In this document: positions 23,597 through 33,081 of the stretch, in pieces
Numbering within the stretch: position 1 is the stretch's first letter
How the letters are laid out: the number at the start of each line of letters is the position of its first letter
DNA from: JAGWRI01 sp963728785
GTDB taxonomy: Bacteria > Gemmatimonadota > Gemmatimonadetes > Gemmatimonadales > Gemmatimonadaceae
Direction of reading: 5' to 3'
Assembly: GCA_963728785.1 (NCBI GenBank)
Contig: CAVSKV010000002.1
Coordinates: 620,001-684,000, forward strand
Length of the DNA: 64,000 nucleotides
The notes under the pieces: model-generated
What the model was told of the DNA's origin: nothing
Seen by the model: only the letters and a program-made list of their open reading frames with translations
The model's database searches: none
Position numbers and translations under genes: made by a program

Positions 23597-24410
23597 TGCG
23601 AAGACCGACGGTCCGTCGGGCCGAGTCGGCGCCGTCGTGCGACCTGGCGACGATGCCCACGATACGAATGGCCTCGTCCACTCCGGCGGACGGCGGCCGC
23701 TCCCGACCCGCACTGTCGCTGTACGTGAAGCGCAGCCCGGAGCGCGCCGGGTCGGCAGTGTACGCGGCCAGCGGCCCGGCAACCGGCTGGATGGCATTGA
23801 ATCGGTTGGCCGCGGCGTTCCAATCGCGCATGCCGAGGTACCAGCGGCGATCGCCGGAACGATACAGTGAGAACCGGATGCGGCGTACGAGGCGTACGAT
23901 GGCGAGCGGTCCGGCGCCGGCGGGGACGGCCAGGTGCAACAGGCGCCCGGCATCGTCGGGCTCGGCGGCACACGATGCCGGACTCGACGTCACGTCATCG
24001 ATGCGGAGCGCCCGCCATGTCGGAGGCTGGACGGATTCGTCGAGCACAAGCGCGACGTCGCCAGCTCTGGGTTCGATCGAGAACGACGCCAGCGCTGGAC
24101 CGTCGTGCGCACCGGCGTCGATCGCGAGGCCGGAGGGCACGACACAGGCGACCGCCATGCCCACGAGGGCATTCAGCTCGACGGCGGAATCGGAAAGTTG
24201 ACCGGCCGCGAGGTCCTCGGACGCAGCCGGCGCAAGGGCGGCCGATAGGATTGCGACGGTTTGCTGCGCAGCACGCGCGTCGGCGTAGGATGTGGCGAGG
24301 GAGCGTTGGAGGCGTTCGTGGGACACAGCGGTGCGCCCGAGCAGGGCCAGCACGATGGCCAACACGGTGAGCGCAGTCATGAGCTCGATGGCGGAGAAGG
24401 CGCGCCGCAT
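23586..24410 (-). CDS. PilW-like minor pseudopilin
   Basis: A 274-residue prepilin-like protein with leader MRRA and mature start FSAIELMTALTVLAIVLALL. Phe+1 and Glu+5 are present but the residue before the cleavage site is Ala instead of the usual Gly. The C-terminal part is beta-rich and includes RRIRFSLYRSGDRRWYLGM and GLRFTYSDSAG, as in PilW/ComGF-like proteins. It starts 3 bases after the upstream pseudopilin stop. A peptidase PilD is not in the window. Confidence 0.78.
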   Translation of the reverse strand: MRRAFSAIELMTALTVLAIVLALLGRTAVSHERLQRSLATSYADARAAQQTVAILSAALAPAASEDLAAGQLSDSAVELNALVGMAVACVVPSGLAIDAGAHDGPALASFSIEPRAGDVALVLDESVQPPTWRALRIDDVTSSPASCAAEPDDAGRLLHLAVPAGAGPLAIVRLVRRIRFSLYRSGDRRWYLGMRDWNAAANRFNAIQPVAGPLAAYTADPARSGLRFTYSDSAGRERPPSAGVDEAIRIVGIVARSHDGADSARRTVGLRNAP

Positions 24411-24413
24411 GGA

Positions 24414-24782
24414 CTAGCACATCACCGCAGTGGTGAAGACGAACGCCGAACGGTGGGCCAACCCCTGGTAGTCGATGCTGTCGCGGAGCACGCGCGCCGA
24501 CTCGGACGACGACCGCACGGACCAGAATTCCCGCACGCCGGGAACGGGCGAAGCCTGGCCGGTGACCGGTGCCGGGCAGCCCAGCGACCGGAGATCGGCC
24601 AGCGTGGTCAGGGCGGCTGCCAATCCCGCTTCACGCCGCTGGGCGACAGCCTGCGCGCGGACGAGAAGGGCTGCGCCGCCGGCGAAGGCAAGCAGGGCGC
24701 AATCGAACACGAGGAGCGCGACCAGCAGTTCGATGAGCGTGAAGCCGCGGCGCGAACGGGCGGCCATCGGTGGCGTGGGCAT
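24414..24782 (-). CDS. PilV/FimT-like minor pseudopilin
   Basis: A 122-residue prepilin with a classic cleavage site, RRG|FTLIELLVALLVFDCALL: Gly-1, Phe+1, Glu+5. Start is ATG at 24782; an in-frame ATG at 24767 would give a shorter leader that is more typical. Three Cys occur in the mature protein, including the last residue. First of three consecutive pseudopilin genes. Confidence 0.85.
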   Translation of the reverse strand: MPTPPMAARSRRGFTLIELLVALLVFDCALLAFAGGAALLVRAQAVAQRREAGLAAALTTLADLRSLGCPAPVTGQASPVPGVREFWSVRSSSESARVLRDSIDYQGLAHRSAFVFTTAVMC

Positions 24783-24872
24783 GCCCCAGGTTGGCCGTGG
24801 AAGGACAATCGTGCATCACCCAAACGTTGCCGGGCGGTGCGGACTGCCGCCGGGGTCATTGCCGCCCTTGGC

Positions 24873-26618
24873 TCACAACGTTGAATGACGACTGGTGTCG
24901 GTCGGCACGTGCTTTCCAGTGTCGCCCGGCTCTTTCGGCAATGGTCTCGGCGTTACACCGGAATCCGAGGCGAGCTTGCGGTGCGCGGCAACGTACGCCT
25001 TGGCGCTATCGGCCAAGACGAGGATGTTGTGCATGTCCGCGACCGGCCCGCCGTGTCGCACGGCATCGACTGCGACGACTTTGGCTGAATCAAATTTCAT
25101 TTCCAGCAGCAGGCAGTCGGCGAGTTGCGGGCGGCCCAAGGACATTGTGGAGTCGACCCTGATGGCCCACCGGTACAGGTCGATCGCCGGTTTACAGATG
25201 CCCCACTGGCGATAGTCCTCGGCGAAGCTGAAGGCCAAGAACGGATCGAACTGGAACAGCTGCATAGCGCGTCGGTATTCGGCCTCGCCGTCGCGCATCC
25301 GCTTGTTCTCCATGTACCAGGCGCCAAGCATATAGTGGGCGCGGTAGCTGTCGGGCGTATCCTTGATCGCAGTTTTGAACAGGACGTCGTCGTCATGCCA
25401 GACCTTCTGGCGCACAGCGCTGTGCCACGTAGCTGCGGCGAGGAGCATCGCCACGGCGGCGGCGGCAGCGTATTGCAGGCGGTGCGCCGAGAGCCAGTCG
25501 TAGCACAGGGGGATGAGCGCCCCGACGAAGATCATCGCGCCGACACTGGGAAAGAGCAGCGTCCGTTCAGCGATGATGAAGCCGGCCGGCACCACGATGT
25601 TGCTCACCGGCGACATGGCGACGATGACCCAGCCGAGGCCGAAGCTGGCCGCGGGAAGCCGTCTGCGCAGTGCGAAGGCAAGTCCGACGACTCCGATCAT
25701 GAGCAGCAGTCCCGGTAGCTGCGTGATGCTCACTCCCTGCGCGATGTCGACGTATGGCGGAGTGTATTCGGTGGTCAGGTGCACGGGCCAGAGGAACAGC
25801 CGCCCCCATGCCGGCGCCACGCCGATCATGGTGAGGACGCGATTGGCCGTGGAGAGATGGAGCCCCTGGAACACAACGAAGGGCTGAAACCCGGTGAAGC
25901 TTCCAGGGAGCACGACGCTACGCGCCCATAGATAGCCAAGCGCAAGCGCGACGAGGCCAAGCACGAGCGGACGCATTTCCACCAGGCGCGTCCACAGCGG
26001 ACGCGGATCACGCACCACGGTCAGTTCGGCGACGACGATGAGCGCCACGAGGACGATGCCGTGCTCCTTGAACAGCATAGCACCTGCGTAGCACGCGCCG
26101 ATCCCGATCTGGCGGCCGAGCGATAGCGGGCCCGTAGCGCGGCCGTGCACGTACAGGGCCATGGCGACGCACAGCAGGAGTCCGGTGGTGAGTTCCGACT
26201 GGCCGACCACGTTGGCCACTGCTTCGACGTGGACAGGATGCACGGCGAAGAGGGCCGACGCGATCCAGGCCGGCGCCTTGGGCAGCACGCCCGTCATCAC
26301 CCAGAACACAGCCACGCAGATCGCCATGTACAGGCCGACGTTGACGACGTGGAAGAGGAGCGGCGACCCGTGTCCCACCACCCACTGCACGGCGAACGCG
26401 AGAGTGGTCAGCGGGCGATAGCCGTCGCCGCCCCACGCCTGGGTCCAATACGAATCGGCGAGCAGATGCCACCATTGGACGAGGGTATGGACCCGCCCGT
26501 CCCTTTGAATGATGAACAAGTCGTCATAGGCGAACTGATTGCGAAGCCCCGTCGCCGACGCCGCAAATGCCAGTAGCGCAATGCTCGCGGCGAGAATCCA
26601 CCAGGTACGGCGCTTCAT
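24873..26618 (-). CDS. TMTC-like membrane glycosyltransferase with TPR domain
   Basis: A 581-residue membrane protein with about ten hydrophobic helices (residues 8-410) followed by TPR-like repeats (about 420-540). The first loop has FAYDDLFII with Asp32/Asp33 and a following YRPLTTLAFA, then HPVHVEAVANVVGQSE and FKEHGI. These are signatures of the DUF1736/TMTC group of GT-C enzymes, which in animals O-mannosylate cadherin-like domains from dolichyl-phosphate mannose. The donor in this organism would be a polyprenyl-phosphate sugar. It overlaps the GT2 gene by ATGA and precedes the pseudopilins by 90 bases. Confidence 0.82.
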   Translation of the reverse strand: MKRRTWWILAASIALLAFAASATGLRNQFAYDDLFIIQRDGRVHTLVQWWHLLADSYWTQAWGGDGYRPLTTLAFAVQWVVGHGSPLLFHVVNVGLYMAICVAVFWVMTGVLPKAPAWIASALFAVHPVHVEAVANVVGQSELTTGLLLCVAMALYVHGRATGPLSLGRQIGIGACYAGAMLFKEHGIVLVALIVVAELTVVRDPRPLWTRLVEMRPLVLGLVALALGYLWARSVVLPGSFTGFQPFVVFQGLHLSTANRVLTMIGVAPAWGRLFLWPVHLTTEYTPPYVDIAQGVSITQLPGLLLMIGVVGLAFALRRRLPAASFGLGWVIVAMSPVSNIVVPAGFIIAERTLLFPSVGAMIFVGALIPLCYDWLSAHRLQYAAAAAVAMLLAAATWHSAVRQKVWHDDDVLFKTAIKDTPDSYRAHYMLGAWYMENKRMRDGEAEYRRAMQLFQFDPFLAFSFAEDYRQWGICKPAIDLYRWAIRVDSTMSLGRPQLADCLLLEMKFDSAKVVAVDAVRHGGPVADMHNILVLADSAKAYVAAHRKLASDSGVTPRPLPKEPGDTGKHVPTDTSRHSTL

Positions 26619-27403
26619 GAGAAGAGATTGAACCTGAGGATGTGCCAGAGGGCGGCGACGCCGTCCTTCCAGTTGATCTTCTTGCCTTCGGCGTACGTGC
26701 GACCGGAGTAGTTGATGGGGACCTCGAAGATGCGCACTCGGGCGCGGGAGAGCCGCGCCGTGACTTCGGGTTCGAACCCGAACCTGTTGGCGGTGAGGGG
26801 GAGCGAGCGAGCGAGATCACCGCGGATGGCCTTGTAGCAGGTTTCCATATCGGTGAGGTTGAGGTTGGTGAGCATGTTGCTGAACGTGGTCAGCAGTCGG
26901 TTGCCCACGGAGTGCCAGAAGTACAGCACGCGATGGGGCCCCCCGAGGAACCGTGAGCCGAAGCAGGCGTCGGCGCGCCCATCGATGATTGGCGCCAGGA
27001 GCACGGGCCAGTCGGAAGGGGCGTACTCGAGGTCGGCGTCCTGCACGACGACCACCTGGCCGGTGCTGGCGGCGAGTGCTGTGCGGATAGCCGCACCCTT
27101 GCCCATGTTGTGGGGTTGCAGAATCAGCTTGTGGAAGCGGCCCTCGGCATGCAGCTGCTGCAGCCGCTCGCGCGTGCCGTCGGTGGAGAAGTCGTCCACG
27201 CAGACGATCTCCTTGGGCATGGGCGTGGAGTGCACACGGTCGAGGATCACGTCGATGGTACTCAGTTCGTTGTAGACGGGAATGAGCACCGACAGCCGCC
27301 ACGCGTTCATGTCGAGCGGCGTGAACGGGGTGCTGCGTGGCGCCGGATGGGGCGGGGACCCGCCTGGAGCGACGGGCGATGCGCCGGAGAAGGGCATGGT
27401 CAT
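26615..27403 (-). CDS. GT2 glycosyltransferase, polyprenyl-phosphate sugar synthase-like
   Basis: A 262-residue GT-A fold enzyme: LSVLIPVYNELSTI at 38-51, VCVDDFSTDGT at 67-77, catalytic DAD at 122-124 in QDADLEYAP, and the acceptor-loop type region DMETCYKAIRGDL. This matches the dolichyl/undecaprenyl-phosphate mannose or glucose synthase group without a C-terminal membrane domain. The ATG at 27403 overlaps the preceding GT-C stop (ATGA), though the domain proper begins at Met32. It likely supplies the lipid-linked sugar for the adjacent GT-C enzymes. Confidence 0.88.
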   Translation of the reverse strand: MTMPFSGASPVAPGGSPPHPAPRSTPFTPLDMNAWRLSVLIPVYNELSTIDVILDRVHSTPMPKEIVCVDDFSTDGTRERLQQLHAEGRFHKLILQPHNMGKGAAIRTALAASTGQVVVVQDADLEYAPSDWPVLLAPIIDGRADACFGSRFLGGPHRVLYFWHSVGNRLLTTFSNMLTNLNLTDMETCYKAIRGDLARSLPLTANRFGFEPEVTARLSRARVRIFEVPINYSGRTYAEGKKINWKDGVAALWHILRFNLFS

Positions 27404-28977
27404 CTCGAAGTCGGGGCGTAGATCAGGCCGCCTGGGAAGCTGTCCGTCAGCGCGAGTTCTTGCGGGCGGCGGGCCACGAGCCGCTCGGCCACTTCTTGCT
27501 GACCATGTGTGGTCACGAGGAGGGCGTCGACGTGATACGCCGTGAGGATGTCGTGCAGCACTTCAGCATCGTGGGCAATCGTGGGAGGCTGGAGAAAATC
27601 GGTGGCTTCCGTCGAAGCGCTGGGAACTGCCTGGCGTCCAGTGTAAAGGTAGATGGCGGCGTCGTCGGGGCTGCTGTACACGGCGCCCGGCCGCGCGTCG
27701 GCCCTCACCTTCATGACCACCGCACGCAGCGCCACGCCACGTCCGCGCGGAAGGTTCTCCCACCAGTCGAAGCGGTACCCACGAGCATTGTACCGGACGT
27801 ACCCGAGAGCGGGAACTACGGCCGCGGCGAGCAGCCAGACGCGGGCCGCGCGTGGAACGCGCGCCGGCAGTTCCCAGCGCCAGAGGGCGCGGATGCCGAT
27901 CAGGGGCAACGCGACGAGCAGCGGCCATACCCCCCACAAGAAGCGGGCCGGCGTGTAGGGCCACACGAGGACGATGGCAGCATACAGGGCCAGAAACAGC
28001 GCGGTCACCGGCGCAGCGGCCCACAGGCGCCGGGCGCCGAGCGCCGCGAGGGGCGTGAGCAGGACGAGTCCAACGACCCCCGCGGCGGGCGAGGGGACCA
28101 ACGCCGTCAAAGCTTCGAACATCGCGGCGATGGCGTGCGTGGTGGCGCCGATCGTCGCGGCCACGAATCCGATACCGCCGGAGCGCACGGCGTCAACGAA
28201 CCAAGGGCCGTATGGACCGTAGGTGCCGCTGAGCGGCGCCGGGAGTCCGCTGGCGTGCGCGTAGACCCAACCCTGCCAGGGGGCCATGACGGCCAGCGCC
28301 GAGGCGCCCGCCGCAAGAGCGTCACGGTGACGACGGCGAAGCAGCAGCATCAGAACGAGCGCCGCGACGAGCGCGAGGCCGTGGCTGCGTATCAGCGTGG
28401 CGAGGCCGGCGAGGGCGCCCGCGGCGGCCGCGCGCGCCGCATGCTGGTCGCCGTCCACGACCCGCTCACCGAGCAGGAGTGCGGGAAGCGCAACAGCCAG
28501 AAACAGGGGTTCGGACATGACGAGCGCGCTCAGCACGAACGTCGGGACCCCGATCGACAGAACGATCGCAGCCACCGCCGCCTCGAGATCGGAGCACCTG
28601 AATCGCACGCGCGCGAACAGCGCGATCCAGCCGGCGGCCACGCCTACGAGCAGCGCGTTGACGGCTTTGAACAACAGCAAATTGGCCGGAAACGACGGAA
28701 AGATCCGCCAGAGCAGCGCCAGGAGCAGAGGGTAGCCCGGCGGAAAGTGGGTGGCAAATGGGGTGCCGGGCAGGTTGAGGTAGCGGAATCCCGTGCCCGT
28801 TGCGAGCGCCTTCGCCAATTCGACGTACACCGAGTCGTCGTGCACCGCGCCCACCGGATAGGTGTCGATGGCGCGCGCCGCCAGGGCGACCACGAACAGT
28901 GGAGCCAACCAGACGGAGAGCCGCACGAGCGTGACCCGCGCCCCGGGCGGCAGTTCGCCTTCCGTAGCCTCGGTCAC
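27400..28977 (-). CDS. GT-C (family 39/PMT-like) membrane glycosyltransferase
   Basis: A 525-residue protein with about ten membrane helices and the GT39/ArnT-like first-loop motif AVHDDSVYVELAKAL (Asp47-Asp48), followed by THFPPGYPLLLALLW. The C-terminal periplasmic region (about 420-520) has VYSSPDDAAIYLYTGRQ. The start chosen is GTG at 28977 because it overlaps the pilR-like stop as GTGA; upstream sequence in this frame reads through the pilR end and has no membrane signal. Sugar and acceptor unknown. Confidence 0.85.
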   Translation of the reverse strand: MTEATEGELPPGARVTLVRLSVWLAPLFVVALAARAIDTYPVGAVHDDSVYVELAKALATGTGFRYLNLPGTPFATHFPPGYPLLLALLWRIFPSFPANLLLFKAVNALLVGVAAGWIALFARVRFRCSDLEAAVAAIVLSIGVPTFVLSALVMSEPLFLAVALPALLLGERVVDGDQHAARAAAAGALAGLATLIRSHGLALVAALVLMLLLRRRHRDALAAGASALAVMAPWQGWVYAHASGLPAPLSGTYGPYGPWFVDAVRSGGIGFVAATIGATTHAIAAMFEALTALVPSPAAGVVGLVLLTPLAALGARRLWAAAPVTALFLALYAAIVLVWPYTPARFLWGVWPLLVALPLIGIRALWRWELPARVPRAARVWLLAAAVVPALGYVRYNARGYRFDWWENLPRGRGVALRAVVMKVRADARPGAVYSSPDDAAIYLYTGRQAVPSASTEATDFLQPPTIAHDAEVLHDILTAYHVDALLVTTHGQQEVAERLVARRPQELALTDSFPGGLIYAPTSR

Positions 28978-30356
28978 GCCTCGACCCCGTAGCGCGAGAG
29001 CTTGCGGTAGAGCGTCGAGGGATCGATGCCAAGCACCTCGGCGGTGCGCGACTTGTTGCCGCCTTCGCTCTGCAGCACCCACATGATGTAGGCACGTTCC
29101 ACGGTATCAAGCGTGGGATTGGTCGGGGTGCGCGACGTGACGAGCGGCTCCGCGTTGCGCTGCGTGACCCGTTCCGGCAGGCCGCCGACGCCGATCGTAT
29201 CGCTGGTGGTGAGGATCGCCGCGCGCTCCAGCGCGTTCTCGAGTTCGCGCACGTTGCCTGGCCAGGCGTGTTCCTGCGCCGCAGCGAGGGCGGCATCGTC
29301 GAGGTGTTTGAGCGGTTCGCCACGCGACTGGGCGATGCGCTGTAGAAAGTGGTCGATGAGCAACGGAATGTCGTCGCGGCGCTGTCGCAGTGGCGGCAGG
29401 TGCACGAGGATCACGTTGAGGCGGTAATACAGGTCGCTGCGGAACCGGCCGGCCTTGATGTCTTCTTCGAGATCGCGATTGGTGGCGGCGATGAGGCGCA
29501 CGTCGATCGGCTCGGCGTCGGTGGCGCCCACCGGGATCACCTCGCGATGCTGCAGCACGCGGAGCAGCTTCACCTGCGTCGCCGGGGTCGTCTCTCCGAT
29601 CTCGTCGAGGAAGAAGGTCCCCTTGGCCGCGGCGGCGAACAGGCCCGACTTGTCCTTGATGGCGCCGGTGAACGATCCCTTGACGTGCCCAAACAGCTCG
29701 CTTTCCAACAGGCCCTCGGGGAGCGCGCCGCAGTTGATGGACAGGAACGGCCCGCCAGTGCGTGTGGAGAGCTCATGGATGTAGCGCGCGATCACTTCCT
29801 TTCCCGTGCCCGACTCGCCCTGGATGAGCACCGTGCTTTCGGTGGGCGCCACCGTTTCGGCGAGTTGGAGCACCTCGATCCACGACTTGCTGTTCCCCAC
29901 GGGACGGTCGCCCAGGCGTCGCTCGCGCCGCTTGATTTCCTGCTTGAGCGACTTGTTCTCCACCCGCAACTGCCGGTGCTCGGCGGCGCGCTTGAGGATG
30001 GCAATGAGTTCGTCGTTCTGGAACGGCTTCTGGATGTAGTAGAACGCGCCCTCGTTCACCGCCTGCATAGCCGACTGCAGCGTGGCCTGCGCCGTCATCA
30101 GGATCACCGGCACGTCGGGATCGTTCTGCCGGGCGGCAGCCAGGATCTCGACCCCGCTCACGTTGGGCATGCGGATGTCGGTGAGCACGATTTCCGGCGA
30201 GAGTTCGCCGAGCATCTCGAGCCCTTTCTTGCCTCCGTGAGCGAGCCGCGGATCGAACCCTTCGTTGCGGAGCAGGATGCTCAGCGATTCGAGGATGCCG
30301 GTCTCGTCGTCGACGACGAGCACGCTTGGCCTTTGGTCGGGCGAACGGGGCGTCAC
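28974..30356 (-). CDS. pilR: Sigma-54-dependent response regulator, PilR-like
   Basis: A 460-residue NtrC-family activator. Receiver domain 10-125 with phospho-acceptor Asp60 (VLTDIRMP) and Lys110. AAA+ domain about 150-385 with Walker A GESGTGKE (180-187), GSFTGA at 227-232 (the sigma-54 contact loop, Ser for the usual Ala) and LPPLRQRRDDIP. Fis-type helix-turn-helix at the end (NKSRTAEVLGIDPSTLYRKL). It is coupled to the kinase gene by ATGA and lies upstream of pilus genes, which supports PilR. No sigma-54 gene is in the window. Confidence 0.9.
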   Translation of the reverse strand: MTPRSPDQRPSVLVVDDETGILESLSILLRNEGFDPRLAHGGKKGLEMLGELSPEIVLTDIRMPNVSGVEILAAARQNDPDVPVILMTAQATLQSAMQAVNEGAFYYIQKPFQNDELIAILKRAAEHRQLRVENKSLKQEIKRRERRLGDRPVGNSKSWIEVLQLAETVAPTESTVLIQGESGTGKEVIARYIHELSTRTGGPFLSINCGALPEGLLESELFGHVKGSFTGAIKDKSGLFAAAAKGTFFLDEIGETTPATQVKLLRVLQHREVIPVGATDAEPIDVRLIAATNRDLEEDIKAGRFRSDLYYRLNVILVHLPPLRQRRDDIPLLIDHFLQRIAQSRGEPLKHLDDAALAAAQEHAWPGNVRELENALERAAILTTSDTIGVGGLPERVTQRNAEPLVTSRTPTNPTLDTVERAYIMWVLQSEGGNKSRTAEVLGIDPSTLYRKLSRYGVEA

Positions 30357-32059
30357 GTGGTCTCTCCGTTTGTGGTCTGAACGGGCGGCAGGATCACGGT
30401 GAACGTGGTGCCACGGGCCGTGCTGTCGAGGAACACCATACCGCGGTGCGCCTCGATGGCCCGGTGCACTACCGCGAGCCCGAGGCCGCTGCCACCCGGC
30501 TTGGTTGTGAAGAACGGATCGAACAGCCGGTCGCGGATCTCGAGGGCGATGCCCGGCCCCTCATCGGCCACCTGGACCGCGACGCTGCCCTCGTCGTAGC
30601 GCACACCCATAGGTAGCTGATCGGGCGTTATCGCCATCACATCCACGCGCACCGTACCGCCATCGGGCGACGCCTGCGCGGCATTGAGAATCAGGTTGAA
30701 CACGGCGCGGTGTAGCAGATCCTCGTCGCCCTGTACGACGAGCGAATCGTCATCGGGGGCCGTGCACACCAGACGCACATGGGACCGGTCGGGGTGCGCC
30801 TCCACGAGGCGGGTGGCTCCGCGCACGACCTCGGCCACGTCCACCGAGCCGGTACGCGACACCCTCACGCGGGCGAAGTCGAGGAACTCGGTGAGCAGGC
30901 GTGACAGCCGGTCGGACTCGCGCAACACCAAGCCGCTCAGCGTCTGCTGGTCGGCAGATTCCTGGCGCATCTTGGCCAGCTGCTCCACCGAACTGCGAAT
31001 TGACGCCAACGGGTTCTTGATCTCGTGGGCCAGCGACGCGCTCAATTCGGCCACGCCCTCCAAGCGCTGGGCGCGCAGGCGCAACGTGTCGATGCGCTTT
31101 TGGTCGGAGATATCCTGGAAGATGGCCGTGGCCGTGCGGTCGGTGCGTTGGCCATCACCTTCGGTGTACGTGGTGGTGACGCCGATCGGGAAGCTTCGGC
31201 CTCCCGCAGTAACGATCCCTTCGCCTCGCGTGGTGCGGATTCGCTCGGTCACCGACTGCACGAGGGCGTGCGCCAGTTCCGGCGCCACGGCTGCAATCCG
31301 CTCGACGACCAGTGCGCCCATGGCGGCCTCGAGATTGACTCCCAACAGCGCCTGCGCCTTGGGGTTGGCGTAGAGCAGTTTGCCGCCCGAGTCGATCGTC
31401 ACGACGCCACTCTGGATGTTGCGCAGGATGTCGTCGGCCTGCACCCGGGCATGCTCGAGCGCGGCAACCAGCACTTCCTTGCCCTCACCCGCCTTCTGCA
31501 ACTGTGAGGCGAGGACCGCACAACCGAGCGACACCGCGGCGAATACGCCGAGCTGTGCCCACACGATGCTGCTGTGCATCTCGGCGTTCACGCCGAACAC
31601 GGTGTCGGCGAAGAACATCACGATGCCCAGCGCCGCGATGAGCAGCCCGCCGCCCATCGGCAGCATGAGGGTGGCGGTGGCAATGACCAGGATGTACAGC
31701 GCCGAGAACTGGGAGACTGAGCCGCTCTCGGCTCCACCCGGGGTGACGTGTACCACGACCGTCACGAGCAGGAGATCGAGAATGTTCTGCAGGTAAAGGA
31801 AAGTCTTGCCGAGCGGCTTCTTGTATATTTCGCTGTAGGCGAACGACGCGACCGTGAGGACCGTGACCAGGGCAAAGGCGACGGTGACCACGGTGAGTTT
31901 GGAGGCATCGGTTTCCTGACGCGCCCAACTGACCACGCCCGCGATGAAGATTGCGCTGGCAACAGAAAGCCGGCCGAGGTAGACCCAGCGGAGGAGGTGC
32001 CGCGGGTCCAACATGGCTTGGATCGAGGGTTGGCTCAGTGCTGGAGTGTGAAAGCGCAT
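30353..32059 (-). CDS. pilS: Membrane sensor histidine kinase, PilS-like
   Basis: A 568-residue kinase with six membrane helices (about 22-185), as in PilS, a PAS domain (about 205-320), HisKA with His345 in ASLAHEIKNPLASI, and HATPase with NLILNAAQAS, ADEGPGIA and GGSGLGLAVVHRAI. Membrane helices rather than a periplasmic domain suggest it senses something within the membrane, such as pilin pools in Pseudomonas PilS. It is the first gene of the run that leads to the minor pilins, divergent from the CorC-like gene. Confidence 0.9.
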   Translation of the reverse strand: MRFHTPALSQPSIQAMLDPRHLLRWVYLGRLSVASAIFIAGVVSWARQETDASKLTVVTVAFALVTVLTVASFAYSEIYKKPLGKTFLYLQNILDLLLVTVVVHVTPGGAESGSVSQFSALYILVIATATLMLPMGGGLLIAALGIVMFFADTVFGVNAEMHSSIVWAQLGVFAAVSLGCAVLASQLQKAGEGKEVLVAALEHARVQADDILRNIQSGVVTIDSGGKLLYANPKAQALLGVNLEAAMGALVVERIAAVAPELAHALVQSVTERIRTTRGEGIVTAGGRSFPIGVTTTYTEGDGQRTDRTATAIFQDISDQKRIDTLRLRAQRLEGVAELSASLAHEIKNPLASIRSSVEQLAKMRQESADQQTLSGLVLRESDRLSRLLTEFLDFARVRVSRTGSVDVAEVVRGATRLVEAHPDRSHVRLVCTAPDDDSLVVQGDEDLLHRAVFNLILNAAQASPDGGTVRVDVMAITPDQLPMGVRYDEGSVAVQVADEGPGIALEIRDRLFDPFFTTKPGGSGLGLAVVHRAIEAHRGMVFLDSTARGTTFTVILPPVQTTNGETT

Positions 32060-32195
32060 GCGACGAATGGTTATTGCAAAGTGCGAGATTCTTGGAACCC
32101 CGTTTACTCTGGCATTCTGCTATAGCGATGGACGACCCGCCAGTGCATAGGTTTCCGACCCGCCAACGCCGCTTCCCGAGGCCGACTTCGCACAA

Positions 32196-33068
32196 ATGAG
32201 CCAACGGCCAACAACCGGCGCATTCCGACGTATCCGCAACTGGGCCTTGGGTTTACTCGGGGTATCTCCCTCAGACATAGCCCAAATGGTGCCGGTGGCC
32301 CCGAGTGCTGCGGGTGCCTCAGGTGTGCTCTTCGGGTCTGGGCCTGTGGGTTCTTCCGAGGCCGGGGCCCGGATGGTCGCCGATGTGTTGCAGTTCCACG
32401 CCAAACGGGTGCGCGAGGTCATGCGCCCACGTACCGACGTGGTGGCTCTGCCGCTCACCGCCGCGGAAGAGGAAGTGCACGACGTCCTGCGGCGCGAACG
32501 GTATTCGCGCTATCCGGTGTACGCCGCGTCGCTCGACGACATCGTGGGAATCTTCCTGGCCAAGGATCTCTGGCTGCATGACTCTGGGGCGCCGTTTTCG
32601 CTGGCCCGGCACATGCGGGAGCCGCTGTTCGTGCCCGACACGCGCCCGGCTCAGCGCGTGCTCGACGACCTGCGCAAGACGCGGGCGCACGTGGCGATCG
32701 TGCTCGACGAGTACGGGGGCACGGCCGGCATCGTGACGCTCGAGGATCTGGTGGAGCAGGTCATTGGAGACATCGACGACGAGTACGACGTGGCGAGCCG
32801 GGCGGCGATCGAGACGGACGGCGTGCTCGAACTGGCGGGTTCGCTGTCGCTCCGCGACGTGCGTCGGGAGTACCAGTTGCCGATTCCGGACGGCGATTGG
32901 CGGACAATTGGGGGGTATGCGTTCGCCCGGCTCGGCAGGTTGCCGAGGATCGGGGACCGGGCGGGGTATCCGGGAGGAGAGTTGGAAGTGGTGGCGATGG
33001 ACGGCCGTCGCGTGGCGGCATTGCGGGTGCACCGCGCCGTGGAGCGGGTCCTTGACCGGTCGGACTGA
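32196..33068 (+). CDS. CorC/HlyC-like CBS-domain protein
   Basis: A 290-residue soluble protein with paired CBS domains (about 75-190: VREVMRPRTDVVALPL, IVLDEYGGTAGIVTLEDLVE) and a C-terminal CorC_HlyC transporter-associated domain (about 205-285, LSLRDVRREYQLPIPDG). It lacks the N-terminal DUF21 membrane domain. Such CorC proteins are linked to Mg/Co efflux, and the signature EDLVEQVIGDIDDEYD is clear. The ArfB gene follows 13 bases after its stop. Confidence 0.9.
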   Translation: MSQRPTTGAFRRIRNWALGLLGVSPSDIAQMVPVAPSAAGASGVLFGSGPVGSSEAGARMVADVLQFHAKRVREVMRPRTDVVALPLTAAEEEVHDVLRRERYSRYPVYAASLDDIVGIFLAKDLWLHDSGAPFSLARHMREPLFVPDTRPAQRVLDDLRKTRAHVAIVLDEYGGTAGIVTLEDLVEQVIGDIDDEYDVASRAAIETDGVLELAGSLSLRDVRREYQLPIPDGDWRTIGGYAFARLGRLPRIGDRAGYPGGELEVVAMDGRRVAALRVHRAVERVLDRSD

Positions 33069-33081
33069 CCTGTACGTCAGT

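Noticed and set aside
27337..28992. Open frame of 551 codons on the plus strand opposite the GT-C gene
   Set aside because: Extremely rich in Gln, Arg, Glu and Gly, no motif; opposite a convincing membrane enzyme.
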